Shown here in pieces: positions 33,699-42,506 of a stretch of DNA of 64,000 nucleotides. Source of the DNA: Aerococcus kribbianus. Lineage in GTDB: Bacteria; Bacillota; Bacilli; Lactobacillales; Aerococcaceae. Location: positions 179,363 through 243,362 of the forward strand of contig NZ_JAPRFR010000002.1 in assembly GCF_026805545.1 (NCBI RefSeq). The letters are read 5' to 3'. The stretch's first letter is position 1. Every line of letters starts with the position of its first letter. The position numbers and the translations under genes are program-made. The notes under the pieces were generated by a model, which did not search any database, was not told the origin of the DNA, and was given only the letters and a program-made list of their open reading frames with translations.

Positions 33699-36600
33699 AA
33701 TAAGTCACCTGTCCTTCTTGGTTGGAATGTATTTCTAATTTTTTCATCCTTTTTAAGGCGTCTATCAATTCGCTTAGTTACTTTATACTCATCCATATAT
33801 ACATCAAAATCCATTGTTTCTAATAGTTCTAATAAATGTTTGTTGTAACATTTTAAATCATCAAAATTTGCATTCAACTTCTTGTTTTGAACAACTAAAG
33901 TACGAATGAGAGCATTGTTGTTAGTTGCATTGATATTCACTGTCCGCCCGTATTGTTGAATAATAGGAGACGTCGTCTGAGCACCAATACCTTCAGCGTA
34001 TTGAGGAAGCCCCGGAAAAATGCTGCGCGTTTGTGACGCGCGCAATACTTTGGAACCTCTCGGTAACGGTAAAATGACATTCCGACCATGAGGAATAAAT
34101 TGTTCTCCAGAAGGAAGCGTGACCATTTCACGGAAAATGCCACCTTTTTGATCATTAACCATAGCTAATCCACCAGGGTGATAAGTAGTACCAGAGGCCC
34201 AGTTTTTAGGATTAATCCCCGAACCATCCCACCAGCTAGAAAGACGAGCTGTGATAGTAAATGATTTGTCTTTCGCTGAAGCACGTAAATTTTCTACTTC
34301 CTGTTGTGTTTGTGATGAATTTGTGCTAGAGGGGATGCTTACAGATGTACCATTTGTTTGGTTAGCTTTTGATTGTAAATTCGCAACAAGCTTCTGTGTA
34401 TCTGGTGAATTTGAATCGGATGGAATATAAACCTTCGTTCCATTAACATCTACTGATTTTAATCCTAAACTATTAACTTCTTCTTCAGTTAAAGGTGAAC
34501 TTGTATCACTAGGTATGTACACATCTGTGCCATCAATATTACGGACGGTATAACCTAATTGTTCTAATTTATTAGTTGTATCGGGCGCATTAGTCGTCGT
34601 TAGCAGTTGTTTGGCTTCTTCAACTGATTCAACCAACCCCCAGTTATACATCAATTCAGCAATTTTTTGATTAGAGTCATCTGCATTTGTATCAATAGAA
34701 GCAAATTGTTCTACAAATTCTAAATCATTCCATAGTCCAGCATTCTCGATAGCAGTATTTAACTCACCATTGTGTAATTGTTCTTGCAACACGACTACTT
34801 TTTCAGGAATGTCCAACGTTTCCCATTGCCCAAGTTGGACTAGAGCTTGCTCTAAATCTTCTCCATTTTTGACATTCATCAATAATTCTTGCTCTTCTGG
34901 ACTAAGATTATTCCACTCTACTCCGACCTTTTCTAGAATTTCATCAATTTTTTCTAGAGATAAATCGGTATTTAATTCAAGGTCTTTTGGTGGAATCTCT
35001 TTGGCACCGTAATCATCAAGTGCATCACTAATGACTTGAAGTGCTTCTTCAGTTGTCTCAGCATTTTTCAATTGATTAATGGCTTCTTTATCAAGGACAC
35101 CCATTCGTTCGAGCGATTCAATCGTTGTCTTTTGTGTCAGAAACTCCATGTTATCCCCTAGAAGTTTCATCATTTCTTCGTTATCTGATAACGATTCTCC
35201 AGTAGTCTTAGAAATCTTTTGTAAGCTTGTTACCATAGACAGAACTTCTTCTTCCGTCAATGACCGCCGTTCTTGAGAAGCAGAACTTAAAATTTCTGTG
35301 ATACTTTGTTGAGAAGTCTTCAATGCATTTATTTTTTCTTGAGTTGTTCGATTAATCATTTCAACTTCATCATTGTATTGTTGTTCTGTAATTAGATTAT
35401 TTTCCAACTGACTATTTAGATTATCTATTCGAGCTTGACGTTGCTCATTTAATGCACTGATTGTTTCTGACGTCACCTTATCGACAGAGGCAATTTGAGA
35501 TTGCGCCCAATCAGCGGTAACCTTTTGCCCGCTTTCGAAAAAGCGAGTAATTTCTCCGGAAGTATTACCTAATTGAATACCGTAATTATTAAACGCTTCC
35601 TTAATACGATTTATTTCTGATTCACTGGCACCAAATTCTTTCAACTTCACATTCAAATTATCTAATTCTAATGAAAATTGTTTGAAAAGATTGCCCTGAA
35701 AGAACTTATGGGTATTATTAAATAAACCTTCATCAAATGTAGCCTCTAAACTATTCTGAATATCCGCATTTGCTTCTTGAATTTCCTTTGCCGATGAACG
35801 ATAAGCATCTGCTGATTCTTTACTGCCAGTTTTTACCTCATCATTCAATCGTACTAGTTCTTGACGCCCCTTCATGACACCATCGAACCATTCTTCATAG
35901 GCACCATCAGTTTCATCAATAGACTCTTTATGACGACGAGCGGGCTCTGTGGCATTACGATAAAGTGCATAACCAATACCACCAATAGCCGCCACTGCTG
36001 CTGCAGCACCTACAATCCAGGGATTGAAAGCCAACGTTCCTGCAGTAGACACTGATTTCCCGGCGCTAGTTGCAGAAGTACTAAGCTTGCCGACTTCAAT
36101 CGAAGCATCCGCTGCACTAGTCGCAAACTCTTCCATCGCTTTCTTACCTGCATTTTTGGCTAAGATATCAATTAACCCTTTTCCAAGTTTTCCGAGACCA
36201 CCAGTCAGTTGGCCAACGGTTTCAACGACGCGCCCTCCTGTGGAAAGAACAGGACCTAATGCAGCTGCAAACGCTACCCATTTAATAATATTACGTTGTT
36301 GTTCTTCACTTAAAGAAGAGAACCATTCGGCCATTTCTGACGCTTTTTCAATCCAAGGTTCTGCGGCATCTATAGCATCAGTTAGTGCATCAACTAATGG
36401 TCCTCCGAATTCGATAAGAACATCGGTTACTTTGTTCTTTAAAAGTTCCAATTTATTCTGTAATGTATCAAAAGCTTCAGCCGCTTCCTCATTGAGTGTA
36501 GAGTTTTCTTTATAAGCATCTGCAGACATATCTAACGCTTTATTTAAATCATCATGACCTCTTGCTAAGGCAAGCACCGCATTAACTTCCTGAACAGAAG

Positions 36601-37861
36601 TAATTCCCAAATCTTTAAGTAACTGATTGGCATTTCCACCGGATTGTTGAAATTCATCTAATCCTTTTAAAAAACCTTCCATTGCTCGTGCAGGATCTTC
36701 TTCCCAAGCCGTAGCAAATTCAGATGCAGACATATTGGCGACCTGCGCAAATTTTTCTAGATTAGCTCCACCATCTAAGACCGCGCTATTTAACTTACTT
36801 CCAAATCGTTGTAACGCCGAACCTCCAGCTTCCACATTAACCCCCATAGAGAGTAATGCTGCTGAGATAGCTACAATCTCATCATCCGCTAAACCAATCA
36901 TTGCACCGGTTGTAGCCCAACGTTGTGACATGTTCATAATATCGGACTCTGTTGCTGCAGTATTATTTCCTAACTCAACAACTGCACTCGCTAAATTTTG
37001 AACTGTATCCGCTCCACTACCAGTAACATTTAAAAATTGAGCCATTGAAGTTGCGGCGTCTTCGGCTGACATATTCGTTGCAACACCCATTTTTGCTACT
37101 GTTTCTGTAAACTGAGCTACTTTATTAGATTCAATACCTAACTGTCCGGCTGTTTCGGCTAAACCAGCGAGCTCTTTAGCACTAACAGGGATCTCTTTCG
37201 CTAATGATCGAATTTGATTTTCTAATTCTTCATGGCTAAAAATTACATTTCCGTTAGAATCAACAATTTCATCGTTAGTTTTACGCATACCAGCAGCGGC
37301 TGTCTCCCAGTCACTAGCTGCTTTCACTGCGGCAGTTCCTAACCCTGCAAGCGGTGCAGTGACGCCCATAGTTAAGGCATCACCAACATTTTTAGCAGTA
37401 GCTCCAAACTGCTCAATTTTGCCCCCCGCTGATATAAGTTTTTCAGAGTGGTCATTTAGTTTTCCTGTCCATCCAGTGGTACGAACTTCTGCTTCAGCCA
37501 TCTCTCCAACAGTCCGTTGTAAAGCTAAATTGTAACCTTGTAAGACACTTTCAGCTTGTTTCACTTGCCGAGCATATTTTACAGTCGATTCTGTTACTTT
37601 CCCATCAACAAACGATTTATCAAAGGAATCTTTATAAGAGTCAACGACCTTGCGCTGAGCTTCGATAGTTTTTGTTAATCCTGTGTATTTTGCCTCTAAC
37701 TTACTTAACTGACTTCCTGCTAAGTCAGCCACTCGCATATTAGTCTTCATATCGTTAGACCAATACTTTACTTCGTTTTTAGCTTTTTTTAAAGACTTAC
37801 CAAAATCAGTAGAGTCTAACCCTAGCTCAATTATCATTTCTCCTAAAGGTGCTTTACTCAT
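33695..37861 (-). CDS. Phage tail tape measure protein (TP901-type)
   Basis: 1388 residues. The start LGEMIIELGLDSTDFGKSLK and early coiled coil lead to the TP901 core (about 145-420: ISFSHEELENQIRSLAKEIP-like, GVATNMSAEDAATSMAQFLN, VQNLASAVVELGNNTAATES). One hydrophobic region (about 610-640) follows, then long helices with repeated (S)PDTQKLVANLQSKA-type units and a glycine-rich end. It sets tail length; if about 0.15 nm per residue applies, the tail would be near 200 nm. The start overlaps nothing and has GGAGG. Confidence 0.93.
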   Translation of the reverse strand: MSKAPLGEMIIELGLDSTDFGKSLKKAKNEVKYWSNDMKTNMRVADLAGSQLSKLEAKYTGLTKTIEAQRKVVDSYKDSFDKSFVDGKVTESTVKYARQVKQAESVLQGYNLALQRTVGEMAEAEVRTTGWTGKLNDHSEKLISAGGKIEQFGATAKNVGDALTMGVTAPLAGLGTAAVKAASDWETAAAGMRKTNDEIVDSNGNVIFSHEELENQIRSLAKEIPVSAKELAGLAETAGQLGIESNKVAQFTETVAKMGVATNMSAEDAATSMAQFLNVTGSGADTVQNLASAVVELGNNTAATESDIMNMSQRWATTGAMIGLADDEIVAISAALLSMGVNVEAGGSALQRFGSKLNSAVLDGGANLEKFAQVANMSASEFATAWEEDPARAMEGFLKGLDEFQQSGGNANQLLKDLGITSVQEVNAVLALARGHDDLNKALDMSADAYKENSTLNEEAAEAFDTLQNKLELLKNKVTDVLIEFGGPLVDALTDAIDAAEPWIEKASEMAEWFSSLSEEQQRNIIKWVAFAAALGPVLSTGGRVVETVGQLTGGLGKLGKGLIDILAKNAGKKAMEEFATSAADASIEVGKLSTSATSAGKSVSTAGTLAFNPWIVGAAAAVAAIGGIGYALYRNATEPARRHKESIDETDGAYEEWFDGVMKGRQELVRLNDEVKTGSKESADAYRSSAKEIQEANADIQNSLEATFDEGLFNNTHKFFQGNLFKQFSLELDNLNVKLKEFGASESEINRIKEAFNNYGIQLGNTSGEITRFFESGQKVTADWAQSQIASVDKVTSETISALNEQRQARIDNLNSQLENNLITEQQYNDEVEMINRTTQEKINALKTSQQSITEILSSASQERRSLTEEEVLSMVTSLQKISKTTGESLSDNEEMMKLLGDNMEFLTQKTTIESLERMGVLDKEAINQLKNAETTEEALQVISDALDDYGAKEIPPKDLELNTDLSLEKIDEILEKVGVEWNNLSPEEQELLMNVKNGEDLEQALVQLGQWETLDIPEKVVVLQEQLHNGELNTAIENAGLWNDLEFVEQFASIDTNADDSNQKIAELMYNWGLVESVEEAKQLLTTTNAPDTTNKLEQLGYTVRNIDGTDVYIPSDTSSPLTEEEVNSLGLKSVDVNGTKVYIPSDSNSPDTQKLVANLQSKANQTNGTSVSIPSSTNSSQTQQEVENLRASAKDKSFTITARLSSWWDGSGINPKNWASGTTYHPGGLAMVNDQKGGIFREMVTLPSGEQFIPHGRNVILPLPRGSKVLRASQTRSIFPGLPQYAEGIGAQTTSPIIQQYGRTVNINATNNNALIRTLVVQNKKLNANFDDLKCYNKHLLELLETMDFDVYMDEYKVTKRIDRRLKKDEKIRNTFQPRRTGDLL

Positions 37862-37875
37862 AAAATACCTCCTTT

Positions 37876-38378
37876 CTAAATCGTTTGAATGAAGTTGGCT
37901 AAATCAACCACTTCTTCTTGTTGTGATTCATCATTTTTGCACAGGATATCCACAATCAAGTCATAATCTGTGGATAACACATCATTAATAGTAAATCCAT
38001 TAAGATTGGTTACCACTTTCTGGATTAAAGTCTTGAGACTGGCTAATACTTCTTGTGCTGGGATAGCTTCCCCGTCTCTTTTGGGTCTGTTTCTCCTAGT
38101 ACTACTTGATTAATTAAACCGTGAATTTTTTCTTCAAATTGACGTGAATCCAAACCACTTAAGATACGTTCAGGGGTTACACGTTCATCATCAAATAATG
38201 AGGCAACAAATTCAATTTTTTTCACGATAACATCAACACCGGGTTTAATTTCACCTTCCTCAATTAATGATTGATTTTCATACCATTCCAACAAACGTTT
38301 CATAGGAATAAAATCCTGTACAAAAGTATCCACTTGACCATCTTCGTTTTTGAGCTCTAATCGTAATTCCTTCATCAT
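37876..38378 (-). CDS. Tail assembly chaperone gpGT, made by -1 ribosomal frameshift
   Basis: The 38043-38378 frame shifts at CCCAAAA (38085-38079). A -1 shift opens a continuation reading RDGEAIPAQEVLASLKTLIQ and then VVDLANFIQTI before TAG at 37878-37876, directly ahead of the tape measure gene. The heptamer is in the correct phase (C-CCA-AAA) and the extended frame has no stop. The conserved G/GT pair loads the tape measure protein during tail assembly. Confidence 0.85.
38043..38378 (-). CDS. Tail assembly chaperone gpG (unshifted form)
   Basis: 111 residues, starting MKELRLELKNEDGQVDTFV, with DDERVTPERILSGLDSRQFE in the middle, typical of the short tail chaperone between major tail protein and tape measure genes. 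The last 16 residues are replaced in the frameshifted gpGT. Two ATGs stand in tandem (38378 and 38375); AAAGGA is better spaced for the second. Confidence 0.85.
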   Translation of the reverse strand: MMKELRLELKNEDGQVDTFVQDFIPMKRLLEWYENQSLIEEGEIKPGVDVIVKKIEFVASLFDDERVTPERILSGLDSRQFEEKIHGLINQVVLGETDPKETGKLSQHKKY

Positions 38379-38390
38379 CTCATCCTTTCA

Positions 38391-38419
38391 AAATAAAAAA
38401 CCCCCTCAGTTGAGGAGGC
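38391..38419 (-). terminator. Terminator after the major tail protein
   Basis: Minus strand CCTCCTCA, loop AC, TGAGGGGG, then six T residues. It ends the highly expressed major tail protein message while leaving partial read-through to the chaperones. Confidence 0.8.
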
Positions 38420-38425
38420 AAAGTA

Positions 38426-39025
38426 TTAAGCTTCTGGAGTAATAACAGTATCAGTATCCCCTGGCAACAATTGGGACCGAAGTTTGCTTAGCTCTTCTGA
38501 ATCTTTCCCAACATATTTTCCTAAAACTTGACCAAAAGTTTCACCATCTTTAGTGTCTGAAATTGCACTAAAGACATAAGTTTCTGCTTCTGGAGTATAA
38601 GCTTCATTATTAAGAGTTTGCATATTAATTGCTTCTTTAGAGAACTTTCCTTTGAAGAAACCTAATACTGCTTCATCTCCCTGTAGTGTCTTTGACTCAA
38701 TAATAAGCGAGCAGAAAGGAGCTACTGTATCAGAACCAACATAGGAAATACCACCTGATTGTTTATATCCTAAAATCTTATCATTTACTTTGCTAGGAAG
38801 GTCTAATAACCCAAGGTTACAAGTAACATCGCCTGTCCCCTGTTGAGATACATAGTAGGCTACGTCTGACCCATATACGCGTGTTGCTTCTTTAGAAAGA
38901 CCTGTAATCTCTGCGGTTGTAGTGGCCCCTTCATCTTGCTTACCTACTACTTCATACGTTTCTGTAATATTTCCGCTTTCATCTAAAACTCCAATGATAG
39001 CGCGCTTAAAACCAACTAATGTCAT
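38426..39025 (-). CDS. Major tail protein
   Basis: 199 residues, starting MTLVGFKRAIIGVLDESGNI, with GATTTAEITGLSKEATRVYG and SLIIESKTLQGDEAVLGFFK. This is the pattern of phi13/HK97-like major tail tube proteins in Firmicutes. Hundreds of copies form the tail tube. AAAAGGAG before the ATG and a terminator after the stop fit strong expression. The identification rests on these features plus position between tail terminator and chaperones. Confidence 0.85.
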   Translation of the reverse strand: MTLVGFKRAIIGVLDESGNITETYEVVGKQDEGATTTAEITGLSKEATRVYGSDVAYYVSQQGTGDVTCNLGLLDLPSKVNDKILGYKQSGGISYVGSDTVAPFCSLIIESKTLQGDEAVLGFFKGKFSKEAINMQTLNNEAYTPEAETYVFSAISDTKDGETFGQVLGKYVGKDSEELSKLRSQLLPGDTDTVITPEA

Positions 39026-39042
39026 TATGCTCCATCTCCTTT

Positions 39043-39438
39043 TTAATATTCTGTATCATTCAATTTTGTCACTATACGATAGCGTTTAACAATTACATAG
39101 CTTTGGATTTCTTCTAAATACTCATCAAGTGATTCAGGAAGTTGTACAAATCCCATCGCTTCTAGGATACGATGAATCCGATAACTAATTTGTCGTACGA
39201 CACCATCATCCTTACCTTGAATATGTATATCGAATGTCAACTCCTTGCTTAACTCTTTATTACTCCCATGGACAGCTGGATGAGGAGTCCCTTGCGGTAC
39301 GATGGCAATATAAGGAAATTGAGTCTCAGTATGCTCCACCCATTGATAGAATTTAATATGAGATTTATCAATTAGAAGCATTAACTCTCTATCTGCAATA
39401 AAAGAATTTCGAATGGTTTCTTTCATATCTTTTACCAT
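39043..39438 (-). CDS. Tail terminator/tail completion protein (DUF806-like)
   Basis: 131 residues. FPYIAIVPQGTPHPAVHGSN, a beta-rich FDIHIQGKDDGVV segment and ILEAMGFVQLPESLDEYLE fit the small proteins that cap the tail tube in HK97-type phages. It has AGGAGG before the ATG. The position between the gp10-like gene and the major tail protein is the usual one. Confidence 0.75.
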   Translation of the reverse strand: MVKDMKETIRNSFIADRELMLLIDKSHIKFYQWVEHTETQFPYIAIVPQGTPHPAVHGSNKELSKELTFDIHIQGKDDGVVRQISYRIHRILEAMGFVQLPESLDEYLEEIQSYVIVKRYRIVTKLNDTEY

Positions 39439-39449
39439 GCAACCACCTC

Positions 39450-39860
39450 CTACATATCCATCTGTTTCATAATGCTGTCTTTTACATCACTTAAAAATAT
39501 TGATTCAGCCCCATCAATATAATTACGAATAACACCTTTTCCTGGTGGGGAATACCGTCGATTCCATCGAGTATAGCCAAATTCATTCAAATGGACTAAA
39601 CGATACCGTTGATGCGGACCGTTCCAACCCACTTTAGCTTTACGTTTACCATCCGCTTGTTTTCTTGGATCACTTATCACTACTTCATCGCGCGTATAGC
39701 CATAATCAGCATACACATTAACTGCTTTTTTTAATCCCTCTTTAAAAGGTTCACCAGCTTCTCGTATCGCTTTATTTTGCACACGTGAAATCTTCCGTTC
39801 GCCTAATTCTTTTTCCATATTTTTTAAAACTTTATCTAAACCCTTTATATTGATACTCAT
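39450..39860 (-). CDS. HK97 gp10-like tail component
   Basis: 136 residues. GLDKVLKNMEKELGERKISR at the N-terminus, a basic middle region (RKQADGKRKAKVGWNGPHQR) and LVHLNEFGYTRWNRRYSPPG match the HK97-gp10 family, needed for joining tail to head. The start overlaps the upstream stop (GTGAATGAG). Confidence 0.85.
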   Translation of the reverse strand: MSINIKGLDKVLKNMEKELGERKISRVQNKAIREAGEPFKEGLKKAVNVYADYGYTRDEVVISDPRKQADGKRKAKVGWNGPHQRYRLVHLNEFGYTRWNRRYSPPGKGVIRNYIDGAESIFLSDVKDSIMKQMDM

Positions 39861-40222
39861 TCATTCACCGCCAATACAAGAATAATAAAATCACTGTTTT
39901 GTATATCAGGACGAATTGAGATAATACGCCATAGCTTATTAATAAACCGACGGTCATTAATACGAACTAAATGATGATTTGAAGGATAATAATCGCCTAA
40001 AGGGTCACGTATTTTAACCGTCACCCCTTGCTCGACTCCTTTTGTTTTCATAACCTCCATATCCTTAAAAGATGGATTATAGACTTCTGCAAAACAGTAA
40101 AACTGAATCACTTCTTCTGATTTATCAGTGGGTTTGGGTCCCGTCTGCCCCAATTCAATAAAGTGAATAGGTGTCCTCAGTTCTCCAATATCTGTCTGTG
40201 GCTTTTTATATTGTCGATGCAT
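39857..40222 (-). CDS. Head closure protein (phage head-tail adaptor)
   Basis: About 121 residues with GELRTPIHFIELGQTG at the start and KLWRIISIRPDIQNSDF near the end, the pattern of SPP1 gp16-like head-tail adaptors. AGGTGA favours the ATG at 40222 (MHRQYKKPQTD) over the GTG at 40231. It closes the capsid after packaging. Confidence 0.82.
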   Translation of the reverse strand: MHRQYKKPQTDIGELRTPIHFIELGQTGPKPTDKSEEVIQFYCFAEVYNPSFKDMEVMKTKGVEQGVTVKIRDPLGDYYPSNHHLVRINDRRFINKLWRIISIRPDIQNSDFIILVLAVNE

Positions 40223-40484
40223 CTTCTTCACCTAATTTCATCAATGATAAATCAAGAATTTCACTTTGATAATTCTCACTGAAAAACTCAAGGTCACCGT
40301 TATATGCGTAACGCACACGATTAAACACTAATTCTTTAAACCGATTATTTGTCATTGTTAACCCACACAACGGAGATAAAGCATCATTTGAAGCAGATAA
40401 TAAGAACAGTAAGTAGTCATCTTCACTTGAATGGAAGATACGCAAGAATTGCTTTAGTTCTTCAATATACTGATCTATAGCCAT
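40206..40484 (-). CDS. Head-tail connector (gp6/gp15-like)
   Basis: 92 mostly helical residues: YIEELKQFLRIFHSSEDDYL, then SASNDALSPLCGLTM and FKELVFNRVRYAYNG. The (I/F)LRI..SEDD..L pattern is that of HK97 gp6-like connector proteins, which form a ring under the portal. AGGAGG precedes the ATG; the end overlaps the next gene. Confidence 0.8.
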   Translation of the reverse strand: MAIDQYIEELKQFLRIFHSSEDDYLLFLLSASNDALSPLCGLTMTNNRFKELVFNRVRYAYNGDLEFFSENYQSEILDLSLMKLGEEDASTI

Positions 40485-40494
40485 AAAAAACCTC

Positions 40495-40656
40495 CTAGTC
40501 TAAACGTTCTAGGAAGGTTTTATTGGGTACTTGTTCAGCTAATTTTTTCTCAACTTCTTTAGCACGTTTAACCGTCATTTCTACTTCTTCTTCAGGTTCC
40601 AACTCACGGTCTAATTCTAAATCTTTGTATTTATTCAAAACTTTGAATTTTGCCAT
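40495..40656 (-). CDS. Small phage protein, 53 residues, between capsid and connector
   Basis: Too short for most gene callers: MAKFKVLNKYKDLELDRELE, then an acidic stretch EPEEEVEMTVKRAKEVEKKL. Many HK97-like phages encode a small lysine/glutamate-rich protein here, sometimes with a DNA-binding SAP-like motif; this one is probably a structural accessory. GGAGG lies before the ATG, and the stop runs straight into the ribosome site of the connector gene. Confidence 0.75.
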   Translation of the reverse strand: MAKFKVLNKYKDLELDRELEPEEEVEMTVKRAKEVEKKLAEQVPNKTFLERLD

Positions 40657-40670
40657 GTTTTATCCTCCTT

Positions 40671-41828
40671 CTATGCTTCTGGGGTGTCGATTGTTGTTCC
40701 TGGTGCATCTTCCGGAATATCAAGCGTCCATACTGCAGTTGATTTACTATCTTTTGCTTTACCAAACACAAATTGTTTAGCAGTATACAAATCCATATCT
40801 TCAATTGGTAAGGCTTGGTCGTATTTACGGACAGTCACTCCTCCGCCAATTACTGCATCATAACGTCCTTTAATAAAGGTTGTCACCTCATTAATTGGTT
40901 GAGCAATAGATTCTACAATTTGAATATTAAATGGTAATGCAGTCACATAGACCCCATTAGCATTTAGAACAGTATGTTGTGCTTCAACTTCCCATTTATT
41001 TTCAGGGTTTACCACCATCACAACTTTCCCTGAAACATTAAGTGAGTGCCCATTTTCTTTAGTGGAGTGATATTTCATCACTTTAGTCAATTCATTGACT
41101 GTTGCTCGCGGTGTCGCAAAGGTCAACGTCCCTTCAGCTTCTTTTTTTGGATAAGTTGTAACTTCCCCTGAAACAGAACCTTTCTTAATATCCCGATTTA
41201 ATCCTATTGGTTTATCGTTACCGTCACCATCAACAAAAGCTAACTCAATTGCCACAGAAAAAGCTTCAGTAATTTGAGTGCGAACAAATGCTTCAATCCA
41301 ATTCACATTTAAATCTTTAAGATCTTTAGGAATTACCACAAAGGCTGTTAACTTATTGGTAATCTCAGTATCTTCGCTGAAAGCAGCGTCCAGTTGCCCC
41401 TTAATTTCACCAAAGATTTTACCCCATACAGCAACCCCAGATGTTTCAGAACACAAGAACTTCACACGTGGGCCGGCAGAACGCATACCAATAGCATTTA
41501 GTAGTGGATGTTCTGTCGTTAAATCTTCAAAAATTTCATTAATAGTGGTCTCAGGTAACAGTTTTTCTTCTTTATAACCTACTTCTTTGTCAATCTCATT
41601 AAAGAATCGATATTGTTCAGGGGTTAAGCTTGATTCTTGTACAGCCAATCCTTGTTTAACTACAGCCTCGGCATCAGATTTCGCTTGTTCACGAACTGTT
41701 TCTGCTAATTCGTCAATCATTTCTCCATAAGCTTCACCCTGGATATTTACATCTTCATTTGCTTTAACTGCATCAATAAAAGCTTGACGTGCATCTTTGA
41801 AAGAGTCACTTAATTGTAATTTCATCAT
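40671..41828 (-). CDS. Major capsid protein (HK97 fold)
   Basis: 385 residues. Residues 1 to about 100 form a charged helical delta domain, which the neighbouring protease should remove. The rest has HK97 capsid patterns: LPETTINEIFEDLTTEHPLL, VKFLCSETSGVAVWGKIFGE, ITEAFSVAIELAFVDGDGND and the late RYDAVIGGGVTVRKYDQALP. It builds the icosahedral head. AAAGGAG precedes tandem ATGs. Confidence 0.92.
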   Translation of the reverse strand: MMKLQLSDSFKDARQAFIDAVKANEDVNIQGEAYGEMIDELAETVREQAKSDAEAVVKQGLAVQESSLTPEQYRFFNEIDKEVGYKEEKLLPETTINEIFEDLTTEHPLLNAIGMRSAGPRVKFLCSETSGVAVWGKIFGEIKGQLDAAFSEDTEITNKLTAFVVIPKDLKDLNVNWIEAFVRTQITEAFSVAIELAFVDGDGNDKPIGLNRDIKKGSVSGEVTTYPKKEAEGTLTFATPRATVNELTKVMKYHSTKENGHSLNVSGKVVMVVNPENKWEVEAQHTVLNANGVYVTALPFNIQIVESIAQPINEVTTFIKGRYDAVIGGGVTVRKYDQALPIEDMDLYTAKQFVFGKAKDSKSTAVWTLDIPEDAPGTTIDTPEA

Positions 41829-41846
41829 ATTTTAATCTCCTTTATA

Positions 41847-42506
41847 TCAAAATAAAAACCGCTCAAATGGCGATTCTGTTTTCTTTGTATTTTGTTCTAT
41901 TTGCTCTTTTTGTTTTTCAGCTCGAATTGCATCAATTACTTTTTTAGGAATAATTTCTGCAGTAGCATTCGCTACTAATTCAACAGGTGGTTGTCGTTGA
42001 ATAATTTCATCGACAAATCCATAATCCAAAGCATCTTGAGCTGTGAGCCACGTCTCATGATTCATTAAATCGAGTAATTCTTCTACAGATTTCCCTGTTT
42101 TAATTTGATAAGCTGCTGCAATTGATTCATTAGTTTTGGTTAATACTTCTGCAGTATGTTTCATTGCATTTGAATCACCAGCTGCCCAAGTTGAAGCGTT
42201 GTGAATCATTATCTGTCCTACAGGACTCATTCGCACAGTATCTCCAGCCATTGCAATTACACTAGCTGCACTACCAGCCCAGATAACGTCAACCTCAACA
42301 TGACCTATACGTTGCGTTAATTCATGGTAAATTTCTTGCCCTGCATTGACATGACCCCCACCACTATTAATCTGAATCTGAACATCTTGTTCGTCTCCTA
42401 AAGCATCTAAAACATCTTTGGGACAAGTCGCTTCAATACCAAATTCATCATAAAATGGTTTTAATTCATTAGAAATGATTGTGCCATTAATCTTGATTTT
42501 CTTCAT
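41847..42506 (-). CDS. ClpP-like prohead protease
   Basis: 219 residues of the S14/ClpP-like head maturation protease group. The catalytic serine is in AGSAASVIAMAG, the histidine in GQIMIHNAST, and an aspartate lies near YGFVDEI. QIQINSGGGHVNAGQEIYHE is the substrate-binding strand region. It trims scaffold (delta) domains from the capsid protein. It overlaps the end of the portal gene by 20 bases. Confidence 0.93.
   Translation of the reverse strand: MKKIKINGTIISNELKPFYDEFGIEATCPKDVLDALGDEQDVQIQINSGGGHVNAGQEIYHELTQRIGHVEVDVIWAGSAASVIAMAGDTVRMSPVGQIMIHNASTWAAGDSNAMKHTAEVLTKTNESIAAAYQIKTGKSVEELLDLMNHETWLTAQDALDYGFVDEIIQRQPPVELVANATAEIIPKKVIDAIRAEKQKEQIEQNTKKTESPFERFLF

Noticed and set aside
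36024..36515. 163-codon plus frame inside the tape measure gene
   Set aside because: It is antisense to a well-supported gene, with serine/proline-rich composition typical of a shadow frame and no ribosome site.
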